In this document: in pieces, positions 37,272-45,924 of the stretch
Position numbering within the stretch: the stretch's first letter is position 1
How the letters are laid out: each line of letters opens with the position of its first letter
Source of the DNA: Thermoplasmata archaeon
GTDB taxonomy: Archaea > Thermoplasmatota > Thermoplasmata > Lutacidiplasmatales > UBA184
Assembly (NCBI GenBank): GCA_021790425.1
Contig: JAJYEA010000006.1
Coordinates: forward strand, 1 to 64,000
DNA length: 64,000 nucleotides
Direction: 5' to 3'
Made by a program: the position numbers and the translations under genes
The notes under the pieces: generated by a model
What the model saw: only the letters and a program-made list of their open reading frames with translations
Databases searched by the model: none
What the model was told of the DNA's origin: nothing

Positions 37272-37913
37272 CTACGAGTACCGGACGCGGCCCTTGATCT
37301 CCAGGGCCCGCTCCCGGATGGCAGCCGCACCGAGGGGGTTCCCGGTGGCGTAGCCCTCGAGGAAGGCGGCGTAGAGCGTTCCGGCATCCGGGGAGAGGGT
37401 GTTCAGGTCCTCCTCCACGAGATGGAGGTCGATGCCGAACTCCTCCAGTTCGGGCGTGTGCGATCCCATCGAGAGATCGAGCAGCACGATCTCCTGCCCC
37501 GTCCAGAGCACGTTCGAGCCGGTGAGGTCTCCGTGGGAGATGTTCCCCCGGTGGAGCCGGCCCACCGCCTCGCCCCAGCGCCGCAGGAGGTCGCGGTTCT
37601 CCGGGCCGTCCGAGGCGTCCGCCTCCAGGATCTCCGTCACCGACCGTCCGGGGACCCGTTCCATCACGAACGACCCCTCCGCGAGGTCGATATCGAGCAC
37701 GAACGGGGTCCGGATCCCGAGCCCGCGCGCCTCCCGGAGGAGACGGACCTCCATCCGGAGCCGCTCGGTCCGGAGTCGCTGGTCGAGCGCGGGCGGCCGG
37801 TAGGCCTTCACGATCCGGTGCTTGCGCAACGCCGGGATCCCGAGGTACCGGGTCTCGATCACCTGGGCTTCGGCGCCCTCCCCGAGCAAGGGGGAGGACT
37901 CGGGGCCGGTCAT
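37272..37913 (-). CDS. bud32: Bud32 (KEOPS complex kinase), stand-alone
   Basis: 'LLGEGAEAQVIETRYLGIPALRKHRIVKAYRPPALDQRLRTERLRMEVRLLREARGLGIRTPFVLDIDLAEGSFVMERVPG...ISHGDLTGSNVLW..IVLLDLSMGSHTPELEEFGIDLHLVEEDL'. Confidence 0.92.
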   Translation of the reverse strand: MTGPESSPLLGEGAEAQVIETRYLGIPALRKHRIVKAYRPPALDQRLRTERLRMEVRLLREARGLGIRTPFVLDIDLAEGSFVMERVPGRSVTEILEADASDGPENRDLLRRWGEAVGRLHRGNISHGDLTGSNVLWTGQEIVLLDLSMGSHTPELEEFGIDLHLVEEDLNTLSPDAGTLYAAFLEGYATGNPLGAAAIRERALEIKGRVRYS

Positions 37914-38794
37914 GCCGGATTCGACTGCCACGCCTTCCAGGTGCGGGCCACGGTCTCGCGCACGAAGCGTGCGGCGAGGGCGGAGGTGTTCCCGAGCTCG
38001 TTCGGGGGGGAGACCTCCATGATGTCGAGCCCGACGAGGCGGGGTGCGGCGGTGTCGATGACGGTCTTGATGTCCACGGGCGTGAGCCCGAAGGGCTCGG
38101 GCGTTCCCGTGCCCCCCGCGTAGGCGGGGTCGATCACGTCGATGTCGAGCGAGATGTAGACCTTCCGGGTGCCGAGGAGCGCCAGGGCATCCCGGACCGA
38201 CTTCTCGATGCCCTCCTTCCGCACCTGGTGGGCCGTGATGTAGTGGAGGCCGAGGCCGGGGATCTCCTCGATCTCCTCCTTCGAGACGGACCGCACGCCC
38301 AGCACGACGAGGTTCTTCGGGCCGATGTGCTCGGTCATGCGCCGGGAGGAGCAGGCATGGCTCCGGGTGTCCCCGAGGTACTCCTCGCGGAAGTCCATGT
38401 GCGCGTCGAGATAGAGCACCCCCACGCTGTCCGGGTCGGGGATCGCCTCGACCACGGGGGCGGCGCAGGCGTGGTCTCCCCCGAGCACGATCGGGAACTT
38501 CGCGGACTTCCACAGGTGCTGCGCGACCTCCCGCACCCCCTCGGCCATGTCCGAGGCCGTCCCGAACTCCTCCGTGTTCCCGGCATCGTGGACCGGCACC
38601 GCGGCGAGGTCCACTCCGGTCTCGAGGTCGAGCGTCTCGTAATGCCAGGAGGCGGCCCGGATGGCGTCCGGCGCGAATCGGGCTCCCGGGCGGTAGGAGG
38701 TCGTGCGGTCGAAGGGTACCCCGACGATCACGTAGCGCGCCTCCTCGAACGGAGCGCCCGCATCGGCGAAGTGAGTGAGCGACAGGCCCTGCAT
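37910..38794 (-). CDS. speB: Agmatinase / ureohydrolase
   Basis: 'VIVGVPFDRTTSYRPGARFAPDAIRAAS', 'LGGDHACAAPVVEA', 'YLDAHMDFREEY', 'YISLDIDVIDPAYAGGTGTPEPFGLT'. Confidence 0.92.
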   Translation of the reverse strand: MQGLSLTHFADAGAPFEEARYVIVGVPFDRTTSYRPGARFAPDAIRAASWHYETLDLETGVDLAAVPVHDAGNTEEFGTASDMAEGVREVAQHLWKSAKFPIVLGGDHACAAPVVEAIPDPDSVGVLYLDAHMDFREEYLGDTRSHACSSRRMTEHIGPKNLVVLGVRSVSKEEIEEIPGLGLHYITAHQVRKEGIEKSVRDALALLGTRKVYISLDIDVIDPAYAGGTGTPEPFGLTPVDIKTVIDTAAPRLVGLDIMEVSPPNELGNTSALAARFVRETVARTWKAWQSNPA

Positions 38795-38816
38795 CTGTCG
38801 TATGGGACGCTACGGA

Positions 38817-38826
38817 CCTTATAAGG
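38817..38826. promoter_or_regulatory. Palindromic TATA box CCTTATAAGG between divergent operons
   Basis: Perfect palindrome centred about 28 nt from the agmatinase start (38794, minus) and about 33 nt from the sufC start (38855, plus). Confidence 0.65.
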
Positions 38827-38854
38827 GGAGACGGTCTTTGAACGCCGTTATACC

Positions 38855-39616
38855 ATGACCCCTTCCCCAAGCGAGCTGGCCGTCCGCGGGCTCCACGTGA
38901 GCGTGGCCGGAAAGGAGATCCTGAAGGGCATCGACCTGACCGTCAAGAGCGGCGAGGTCGTCGCCGTGATGGGACCGAACGGGTCCGGGAAGAGCACCCT
39001 CGCCTACTCCCTCGCGGGACATCCGCGCTACACCGTCACCGCCGGGACCGCCACGATGGCCGGGAAGGACCTCCTGAAGGAGACCGCCGATGCCCGCGCC
39101 CGGGACGGTCTCTTCCTCGGGTTCCAGTATCCCGTGGAGGTGTCCGGGGTCTCCTTCTCCAAGCTCCTCTGGAGCGCGTACACCCAGAAGCACGTCGCGG
39201 AGGAGATCGACATCGACGCCTACCAGGGCCGGCTCGAGGGCAACATGCGGATGCTGGGCATGGACGGGACGTTCCTCAAGCGCTCCCTGAACGAGGGGTT
39301 CTCGGGCGGGGAGAAGAAGCGGGGCGAGGTGCTCCAGATGGCGACGCTCGAGCCCAAGTTCGCGATCCTCGACGAGCCCGACAGCGGCCTCGACATCGAC
39401 GCGGTGAAGGTGGTGGGCGAGGGGATCAGCCATCTCCGGAACCCGTCGCTCGGGATCCTCGTCGTCACGCACTATCAGCGTATCCTTAAGTACATCAACC
39501 CCGATAGGATATACGTCATCGTGGATGGGGTCGTCGCTCGGGAAGGCGGAAGGGAACTTGCAGAAGAACTCGAACTCAGGGGCTACGACTGGGTCCGACC
39601 ACCGCACGATCATTGA
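38855..39616 (+). CDS. sufC: SufC Fe-S cluster assembly ATPase
   Basis: 'VMGPNGSGKSTLAYSLAGHPRYTVTAGTATMAGKDLL', 'FSGGEKKRGEVLQMATLEPKFAILDEPDSGLDIDAVKVVGEGI'. Confidence 0.95.
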   Translation: MTPSPSELAVRGLHVSVAGKEILKGIDLTVKSGEVVAVMGPNGSGKSTLAYSLAGHPRYTVTAGTATMAGKDLLKETADARARDGLFLGFQYPVEVSGVSFSKLLWSAYTQKHVAEEIDIDAYQGRLEGNMRMLGMDGTFLKRSLNEGFSGGEKKRGEVLQMATLEPKFAILDEPDSGLDIDAVKVVGEGISHLRNPSLGILVVTHYQRILKYINPDRIYVIVDGVVAREGGRELAEELELRGYDWVRPPHDH

Positions 39617-40835
39617 GGGGTGTCGGGGAGACTTCCCCGTACTCGAACGCACCTTTCACGACAAACCCCTCGTCTACCTCGATTCCGCGGCCACCAGCCA
39701 GAAGCCGCGCGAGGTCATCGATGTCGAGGCGGAATTCTACCGCCGTTCCAACGCCAACGTCCACCGCGGGGTCTACGCCCTCTCCGAGGAGGCCACCGAG
39801 CTCTACGAGCACGCGCGGGAACGCGCGGCCCGCTTCCTCCACGTGCGGGACCCGGAGGAGATCATCTTCGTGCGCGGGACCACGGAAGCCCTCAACCTGG
39901 TGGCGACGTCTCTCGGCCGCGCGGACCTCCATGCGGGGGACCGGGTCGTCTCCACCGAGATGGAGCACCACTCGAACATCGTCCCCTGGCACTTCCTCCG
40001 GAAGTACCCGGGCATCGAGCTCGAGTTCATCGGCCTGACCGAGGAGGGGGAGCTCGTCCCCGCCGACATCGAGCGGCTCGTGCGTCCCGGGACCAAGGTC
40101 ACCACGCTCACCCACGTCTCGAACGTCCTGGGGACCCTCAACCCCGTGGCCGAGATCGCGGAGCGCGCCCACGATGCCGGGAGCCTGGTGGTGCTCGACG
40201 CCGCGCAGTCGGCCCCGCACATCCCCGTCGATGTCGAGAAGCTCGGGGTCGATTTCGTCGCCTTCTCCGGGCACAAGGTCTACGGTCCCACGGGGATCGG
40301 CGTGCTCTGGGGACGGAAGGAGCTCCTCAAGCGCATGGCCCCCTACATGGGCGGCGGCGAGATGATCATGAACGTCGAGAAGGGGGACGTCTCGTACAAG
40401 GACCCCCCCTACCGCTTCGAAGCGGGGACGCCGAACGTGGCCGGTGCGGTCACGATGTCCGCGGCGCTCGACTACGTCGACCGGATCGGCTACGACGCCA
40501 TCGCGAGCCACGACGCCGCGCTCGTCGCGCATGCCTGGGCGGTCCTCGGGGAGACCTTCGGGAAGAAGATCCGGCTCTACGGCCCGCCGCCCGAACGGGG
40601 CCACATCGGCGTCGTCTCGTTCGCGATCGAGGGCGTCCACCCCCACGACCTCGCGAGCCTCCTCGACGAGGAAGGGATCGCGATCCGCGCGGGACACCAT
40701 TGCGCCCAGCTCGTGATGAAGCGCTACAAGGTGCCCGCCATGGCCCGGGCGAGCTACGGCATCTACAACCGGTCGGACGACACCGCCGCGCTGGTCACGG
40801 CCCTGCAGAAGGTCGCCGGTTTCCTCGCCCGCTGA
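39525..40835 (+). CDS. sufS: SufS/NifS-type cysteine desulfurase
   Basis: 'DFPVLERTFHDKPLVYLDSAATSQKPREVIDVEAEFYRRSNANVHRGVY', 'FSGHKVYGPTGIGVLWGRKELL', 'IRAGHHCAQLVMKRY'. Only in-frame ATG lies inside sufC; true start uncertain. Confidence 0.93.
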   Translation: MGSSLGKAEGNLQKNSNSGATTGSDHRTIIEGCRGDFPVLERTFHDKPLVYLDSAATSQKPREVIDVEAEFYRRSNANVHRGVYALSEEATELYEHARERAARFLHVRDPEEIIFVRGTTEALNLVATSLGRADLHAGDRVVSTEMEHHSNIVPWHFLRKYPGIELEFIGLTEEGELVPADIERLVRPGTKVTTLTHVSNVLGTLNPVAEIAERAHDAGSLVVLDAAQSAPHIPVDVEKLGVDFVAFSGHKVYGPTGIGVLWGRKELLKRMAPYMGGGEMIMNVEKGDVSYKDPPYRFEAGTPNVAGAVTMSAALDYVDRIGYDAIASHDAALVAHAWAVLGETFGKKIRLYGPPPERGHIGVVSFAIEGVHPHDLASLLDEEGIAIRAGHHCAQLVMKRYKVPAMARASYGIYNRSDDTAALVTALQKVAGFLAR

Positions 40836-40878
40836 CGCGGTCCCCCGTTCTCCCCGGCGGAGCCGGGTCCGGGCATCC

Positions 40879-42039
40879 TCAGAGGAGGCTCCAGGGTCCC
40901 GCTCGGAGATGGTTCGAGTAGCGGGACAGGAAGGGGTCGTTCTGTTTCTTGCCGAGGGCGAGGAGGGCACCCTCGCGGCCCATGCCGGGCGCGTAGCTCC
41001 ACCCGAGGCGGAACCCTCCCGCCACGGCCACCACGTTCCCGGACCGGGAGACGATCGGGAGCCCGTCCGGTGAGCAGGGGCGCTGGCCCGATCGGAAGTC
41101 AAGGACCTGGTCGAGCCCGGCCAGCTCCCGCGCCCGGGAGAGTATGGCCTCCGCGTGCGTGGTGCGTTCGGTCAGGTCGAAGTCCCACCCCCCGGTCACC
41201 TTGAGATGGCGCCCGGCCTCCGAGGGCGTTCCGGCCCGGGGGCCCAATGGCACCGCGGCGATCCCCCGGTCCGCGTAGATCACGGCGATGTCCTTCCGTT
41301 CGCGGGCGATGGCGTGCCAGCCGTAGCCCTTCACCGCGGTGAGCGGCAGGCCGATCCGGCGGGCCGCGACCCCGGTGCTGGCGACGACGGCATCGAACCG
41401 TCGTGGGCCGCCACCGGCATCCAGCGTCCCGTCCGCCGATAGCGACCGGACCGCCTTCCGCTCGATCCGGACCCGCGGCATCTCGGAAAGGATCCGCCGC
41501 ACGAAGAGCTCGGTGTGGAGCCATCCCATCTTGGGGAAGTAGATCACGCCGGCCAGTCCCTTCCGCTCCTTCACCTCGAACGGCACCGGCGGATACTTCG
41601 ACTCGTTGGCCCGGACCGCGGCGCGGAACGCTTTCGCGCTCTCGTAGACCTCCTCCAGTCCGCCCATCCGGAGCTCGAAGTCGTTGCGGGCCTCCGCGAG
41701 GGCGTTGTACGCCCGGGTGGACTCCTCGGCCATGGCCCTCAGGTGCGTCCACCCCGCCCGGTCCGGTTCCCGGCCCATGGTGCGGAAGTAGCGGAACAGC
41801 CATCGGCGGTCGACGTTGTGGAACGCGGACGAATCGTTCCTCCAGTAGCGCCAGGCCCGGCGCAGGTAGTCGAGATTGTTGATCCGGTAGAAGTTCTCGG
41901 GCTCGAGGATCCCCGCGGCGTGGATGGAATCTCCCCCCGGCTCGCCCTTCTCGAAGAGCGTGACCGAGGCCCCCTCCTTCTCGAGGTAGTAGGCGGCGAA
42001 GAGCCCCGCGATCCCGCCTCCCACGACCGCGACCTCCAT
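40879..42039 (-). CDS. FAD-dependent oxidoreductase, DAO/DadA-like
   Basis: 'MEVAVVGGGIAGLFAAYYLEKEGASVTLFEKGEPGGDSIHAAGILEP', 'VVAVAGGFRLGWSYAPGMGR'. Confidence 0.85.
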   Translation of the reverse strand: MEVAVVGGGIAGLFAAYYLEKEGASVTLFEKGEPGGDSIHAAGILEPENFYRINNLDYLRRAWRYWRNDSSAFHNVDRRWLFRYFRTMGREPDRAGWTHLRAMAEESTRAYNALAEARNDFELRMGGLEEVYESAKAFRAAVRANESKYPPVPFEVKERKGLAGVIYFPKMGWLHTELFVRRILSEMPRVRIERKAVRSLSADGTLDAGGGPRRFDAVVASTGVAARRIGLPLTAVKGYGWHAIARERKDIAVIYADRGIAAVPLGPRAGTPSEAGRHLKVTGGWDFDLTERTTHAEAILSRARELAGLDQVLDFRSGQRPCSPDGLPIVSRSGNVVAVAGGFRLGWSYAPGMGREGALLALGKKQNDPFLSRYSNHLRAGPWSLL

Positions 42040-42169
42040 GGAATTCCCCGGGCGCTCCGCCGTCCCCTGTCCGGGCGAGGGCGTCCGCCTCTTAACCTCC
42101 CGCGGCGGTCCCTACCTATCTAGTAAGTGCTATATATCAAGTAGTCTTTACATATGTCGGCAATGGAAC

Positions 42170-42487
42170 GTGAGAGAGATCCGCTCCCTCAAGGAGCTCG
42201 AGGTGATCATGAAGGCGCTATCGAACCCCGTCCGCATGACCATCGTGGGCTCCTTGGCGCGCGAGCCCAAGCACATCTACGCGCTCGCGAAGGAGCTCCG
42301 TCTCTCCTACCCGCTCGTCCATCTCTACGTGGAGTCCCTCGAGAAGGTGGGGCTGGTGGAGAGCACGACGGGAGGCGTTGCCCCCGACCAACGGGAGCGC
42401 AAGTACTACCGCGCGGCCTCGTTCCGCATCGAGCTGACCCCGGAAAGATTGAAAGAAATGTATCAGGAGGCGAAGCAAGATGGCTAG
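42170..42487 (+). CDS. ArsR-type winged-helix regulator
   Basis: 'LEVIMKALSNPVRMTIVGSLAREPKHIYALAKELRLSYPLVHLYVESLEKVGLVEST'; 'gctatatatcaag' TATA at about 42130; GTG start 42170. Confidence 0.85.
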   Translation: MREIRSLKELEVIMKALSNPVRMTIVGSLAREPKHIYALAKELRLSYPLVHLYVESLEKVGLVESTTGGVAPDQRERKYYRAASFRIELTPERLKEMYQEAKQDG

Positions 42488-42824
42488 AATCGGAGTGATC
42501 GGCTTGTCGGCGGGAATGGCCGTGGTGATGGGCGCGATCGTGCCGATTATCACGATCTACTACATGGCCCAGGGCCTCGAGGTCATCGCGGGAGTGATCG
42601 TGATCCTCTTCTCCCTCACCGGGGGTGTGGTCCTCGGGGTGGTCTCCATGGGCATCGGCTTCGCCGCCCCGTTCGCGGGGGACTCCGCGGCCGCCGAGGC
42701 GGAGGAGCGTCTGAAGGTGCTGCGGGCATCGCACCGGGCGCTCCTGGAGGAGCTGGACGACGAGGTCGCCATCCTGAAGGAGATCCGCGACAACCTGAAG
42801 AACGCGGGCGGAGGAAGGGCATGA
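42480..42824 (+). CDS. Small membrane protein, two TM helices plus C-terminal coiled coil
   Basis: 'GLSAGMAVVMGAIVPIITIYYM', 'VIAGVIVILFSLTGGVVLGVVSMGIGF', then 'AAAEAEERLKVLRASHRALLEELDDEVAILKEIRDNL'. Confidence 0.65.
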   Translation: MARIGVIGLSAGMAVVMGAIVPIITIYYMAQGLEVIAGVIVILFSLTGGVVLGVVSMGIGFAAPFAGDSAAAEAEERLKVLRASHRALLEELDDEVAILKEIRDNLKNAGGGRA

Positions 42825-42958
42825 CCGACGCCCCGCTGCGCTACGCGAAGCTGAGCGACGAGGAGCTGGCCACCGAGCTCCAGCGGCGTCTTCGGGAAGC
42901 GAAGTCGCTGCTCACGGAGATCCGCGACGTGCTCCGGGAGGCCGCCGATGTCGGCTGA
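42821..42958 (+). CDS. 45-aa helical small protein (not in the ORF track)
   Basis: MTDAPLRYAKLSDEELATELQRRLREAKSLLTEIRDVLREAADVG*; ATGA overlap upstream and overlap with the next start. Confidence 0.7.
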   Translation: MTDAPLRYAKLSDEELATELQRRLREAKSLLTEIRDVLREAADVG

Positions 42959-43757
42959 GACGTCCCCGGGGCCCTCGCGGTTCGACCGGTACTACGGGGC
43001 TCCCTCGGGGGGGACCCCGGGTACCGAGGAGGTCCAGCGGATGCTCGAGGAGCTCGCGCGCTTCGTCCCGGAGGGGGGGTCCCACCGCCATTCGGGGAGC
43101 ACCCATCTCGAGACCGTTCGGGCGACCGAGCTGCGGGTGTCGGGTTCCCTGCACGTGGACGGGGACGTGCGGTCGGGGGTGCTCCACGTCTCCGGCGCGG
43201 GGCACGTCGGCGGGAACCTGCTCGCGCGCGAGGTCGAGACCTCGGGGTCGTTGAAGGTGGGCGGCAGCATCACGTCCGCTGCGTTGGAGGTCTCGGGAAG
43301 CCTCCGCGCGGAAGGCGGGGTGTGCACGGAGCGCTACACCCACGTGAGCGGCTCGATGCGTTCCGCCTGGCTCCATTCGAGCGGGGACATCTCGGTGTCG
43401 GGTGGGATCGAGACCGGCCGCATCGTCGGAAGCGAGGTCGAGATCTCCGGCGGCGGCCAGGTCCATGCCGTCCACGGCGGGACGGTGCGCATCAACGAGC
43501 GCGCCGCCTCCGTCTTCGGTGGGATCGTGCGGATCCAGGTCGGGTCCGGCCGACGCCGCAACTTCCGGGCGGACGAGGTGGTCGCGACCGGGAACGCGCT
43601 CGTCGACCGGTGCGAGCTCGGCCTCCTGCGCGCCGATGTGGTCGAAGTTCGTAGGAACGCACATATCGGGAAGGTCGAATACTACACGCGGTGCGTCGTG
43701 GAGCCCGGCGCGGACGTGGGGTCCCCCCCCACGCGCCTGACCCACCCCTCATCGTAG
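42948..43757 (+). CDS. Bactofilin-like polymer-forming beta-helix protein
   Basis: 'VRATELRVSGSLHVDGDVRSGVLHVSGAGHVGGNLLAREVETSGSLKVGGSITSAALEVSGSLRAEGGV': short beta-helix repeats. Confidence 0.8.
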   Translation: MSAETSPGPSRFDRYYGAPSGGTPGTEEVQRMLEELARFVPEGGSHRHSGSTHLETVRATELRVSGSLHVDGDVRSGVLHVSGAGHVGGNLLAREVETSGSLKVGGSITSAALEVSGSLRAEGGVCTERYTHVSGSMRSAWLHSSGDISVSGGIETGRIVGSEVEISGGGQVHAVHGGTVRINERAASVFGGIVRIQVGSGRRRNFRADEVVATGNALVDRCELGLLRADVVEVRRNAHIGKVEYYTRCVVEPGADVGSPPTRLTHPSS

Positions 43758-43766
43758 GAAAGCAGC

Positions 43767-44723
43767 ATGGCCCCGGATCCGAACGTGGTGGCGGAGGTCC
43801 GCGATCTCCGGCACTCCTACGACGGGAAGAACTGGGCCCTCAAGGGCGTGAGCTTCGACGTTCGCAAGGGCGAGGTCTTCGGTCTCCTCGGGAAGAACGG
43901 GGCGGGGAAGTCCACGCTGATCAAGATCCTCACCACGCTGATGCGCCCCTCGTCAGGCTCCCTGACCGTGCTCGGGCGGGACCCGGAGGGAGAGGGTCCC
44001 CGGATCCGCCGGCGGATCGGGGTCGTGCAGCAGGGCGAGTCGTTCGACTTCACCACCGTCGAGGGGAACTTCGACCTCTACGGGATGCTCTGGGACGTCC
44101 CGAAGGAGGTGCGGATCGAGCGCCGCGAGCGGCTCCTCAAGCTCTTCGACCTCGCCGCGATCCGCAAGGAGCGGGCCTTCGACCTCTCCGGCGGGCAGAA
44201 GCGGCGCGTGCAGGTCGCGCGGGAGCTGATGCACGATGTCGACATCCTCTTCCTCGACGAGCCGACCACGGGGCTGGACGTCCTGATGCGCCGCTCGATC
44301 CTCGACTTCGTGCGCGACGAGGTGCGCCGCGGCCTCACGGTGGTCTTCACGACCCATAACCTCGAGGAGGCGGACTACCTCTGCGACCGCATCGCCGTCA
44401 TCGACGAGGGGCGGATTGTGGCGCTGGACACGGTGGCGAACCTGAAGCGCCGGTACGGGGGGAAGAAGACGGTGGAGATCACCGTGGGAGGCGGGCTCGC
44501 GAAGGCCTTCTTCGCCCAGCTCCGCGCCGCGCTCCCGTCCTCGGACGTGGTGAAGGACGGGGAGCCGGGATCGGGCCTCGTCATCTGCGAGGACCCGAAG
44601 GAAACGCTCCGTCTGGTCCTCGAGACCGCGCAGCGGACGGGGGCACCCATCGAATGGCTTAACGTGCGGAAGAACACCCTCGAGGAGGTCTTCCTCGAGT
44701 CGCTCGCGGCGGGGGGGGCCTGA
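43767..44723 (+). CDS. ABC transporter ATP-binding protein (DrrA-like)
   Basis: 'GLLGKNGAGKSTLIKILTTLMRPSSG', 'LSGGQKRRVQVARELMHDVDILFLDEPTTGLD'. Confidence 0.95.
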   Translation: MAPDPNVVAEVRDLRHSYDGKNWALKGVSFDVRKGEVFGLLGKNGAGKSTLIKILTTLMRPSSGSLTVLGRDPEGEGPRIRRRIGVVQQGESFDFTTVEGNFDLYGMLWDVPKEVRIERRERLLKLFDLAAIRKERAFDLSGGQKRRVQVARELMHDVDILFLDEPTTGLDVLMRRSILDFVRDEVRRGLTVVFTTHNLEEADYLCDRIAVIDEGRIVALDTVANLKRRYGGKKTVEITVGGGLAKAFFAQLRAALPSSDVVKDGEPGSGLVICEDPKETLRLVLETAQRTGAPIEWLNVRKNTLEEVFLESLAAGGA

Positions 44724-44725
44724 CC

Positions 44726-45493
44726 ATGGGGATGCCGAGCGTCGTCAAGCTCATCCTGCGCAACCTCAAGGTGAACACCGACGCCGGGAGCCTGATGATC
44801 CTGGTCGGCCTGCCCGCGCTCTACCTCGTCTTCTTCGGCTTCGGGTTCCAGTCGCTGATCCCGAAGGAGCCGGGCTCCCCCAACTACCTCGAGTTCCTCG
44901 CGCCCGGCATCGTGGCCTTCCAGACGGTCATCGCGGGGACCGTCGCCGGGAGCATGCTCTGGGCCGACCGGCGATGGGGCATGCTGGCCCAGCTCCTCGT
45001 CGGCCCCTTCACCCGGCTCGAGTACCTCCTCGGGATCATGCTCACCGCAGTGGCCTTCGGGCTCCTCGGGGCCGTCGTCATGATCGGGGCCGCCTACCTC
45101 CTCATCGGCTCGCTCACCCTCACGGCCGTGGGGGTCTTGCTGATCCTCACCACGCTCGTGGTGGGCTCGATACTCTTCGGCTCGCTGATGCTCCTCCTCG
45201 CCGCCCTGGTGAAGTCCAACAACGCCTACAACAGCATCCAGATCCTCCTCCTTTTCGTGGTGAACTTCGCGAGCACCGTCTTCTACCCCGAAGGGTCCGG
45301 GCTGCCGCTCTCGATCCAGATCCTCTTCAACGCGAACCCGTTGACCTACGTGGCGAACACCGTGCGGCACGGGTACCTCGGCACCTACGGGTCCGGGGAC
45401 ATCTTTTCGCTCGGGCTGCTGTTGGCCGAGACGGTGGTCTTCCTCTCGCTCGCGGTGTGGTCCTACATGCGCTCCCACGTCTCCTTCGTCTGA
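44726..45493 (+). CDS. ABC-2 type transporter permease
   Basis: 'PGIVAFQTVIAGTVAGSMLWADRRWGMLAQLLVGPFTRLEYLLGIMLTAV...FNANPLTYVANTVRHGYLG'. Confidence 0.9.
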   Translation: MGMPSVVKLILRNLKVNTDAGSLMILVGLPALYLVFFGFGFQSLIPKEPGSPNYLEFLAPGIVAFQTVIAGTVAGSMLWADRRWGMLAQLLVGPFTRLEYLLGIMLTAVAFGLLGAVVMIGAAYLLIGSLTLTAVGVLLILTTLVVGSILFGSLMLLLAALVKSNNAYNSIQILLLFVVNFASTVFYPEGSGLPLSIQILFNANPLTYVANTVRHGYLGTYGSGDIFSLGLLLAETVVFLSLAVWSYMRSHVSFV

Positions 45494-45603
45494 TCGGGCC
45501 CGGACCGCCGAGAAACGCCTCCCGGACTGCGTTTGGAGCAGTATCTGGTAGTGGTTTTGTCAGGTTGAGAAGGGTTATCCCGGGATCTCGCGTCCGAAAC
45601 TCG

Positions 45604-45870
45604 ATGGGTATGATGGGTGTTATGAGCCCCTTCTGCGCCCGATGCGGCTCTCCGTCACCTCCGGGGGCCACCGTCTGCCGGCAGTGCGGAGCCTCGATCA
45701 TCGACCCGACCCCCCTTTCCGCCGAGCACCAGGGCTCGGCGACCCCTGCCTACTACGCCGGCGAGGCCGCGGCCGCCCCCCGGCACACCGCTCCTCCGCC
45801 GCCCCCGCCCCCTCCGCCGCCGGCGGAATCGCGGTGGGGATTCCTGCACCGCAAGGGTTCCCACCACTAG
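45604..45870 (+). CDS. Small zinc-ribbon protein with polyproline stretch
   Basis: 'MSPFCARCGSPSPPGATVCRQCGASI' (two CxxC knuckles) then 'PPPPPPPPPPAESRWGF'. Confidence 0.7.
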   Translation: MGMMGVMSPFCARCGSPSPPGATVCRQCGASIIDPTPLSAEHQGSATPAYYAGEAAAAPRHTAPPPPPPPPPPAESRWGFLHRKGSHH

Positions 45871-45924
45871 CGGCGTCCGCTCCGCCCTGACGACTTAAGT
45901 ACAGGGTGGGCGTCCGCATCCCTC

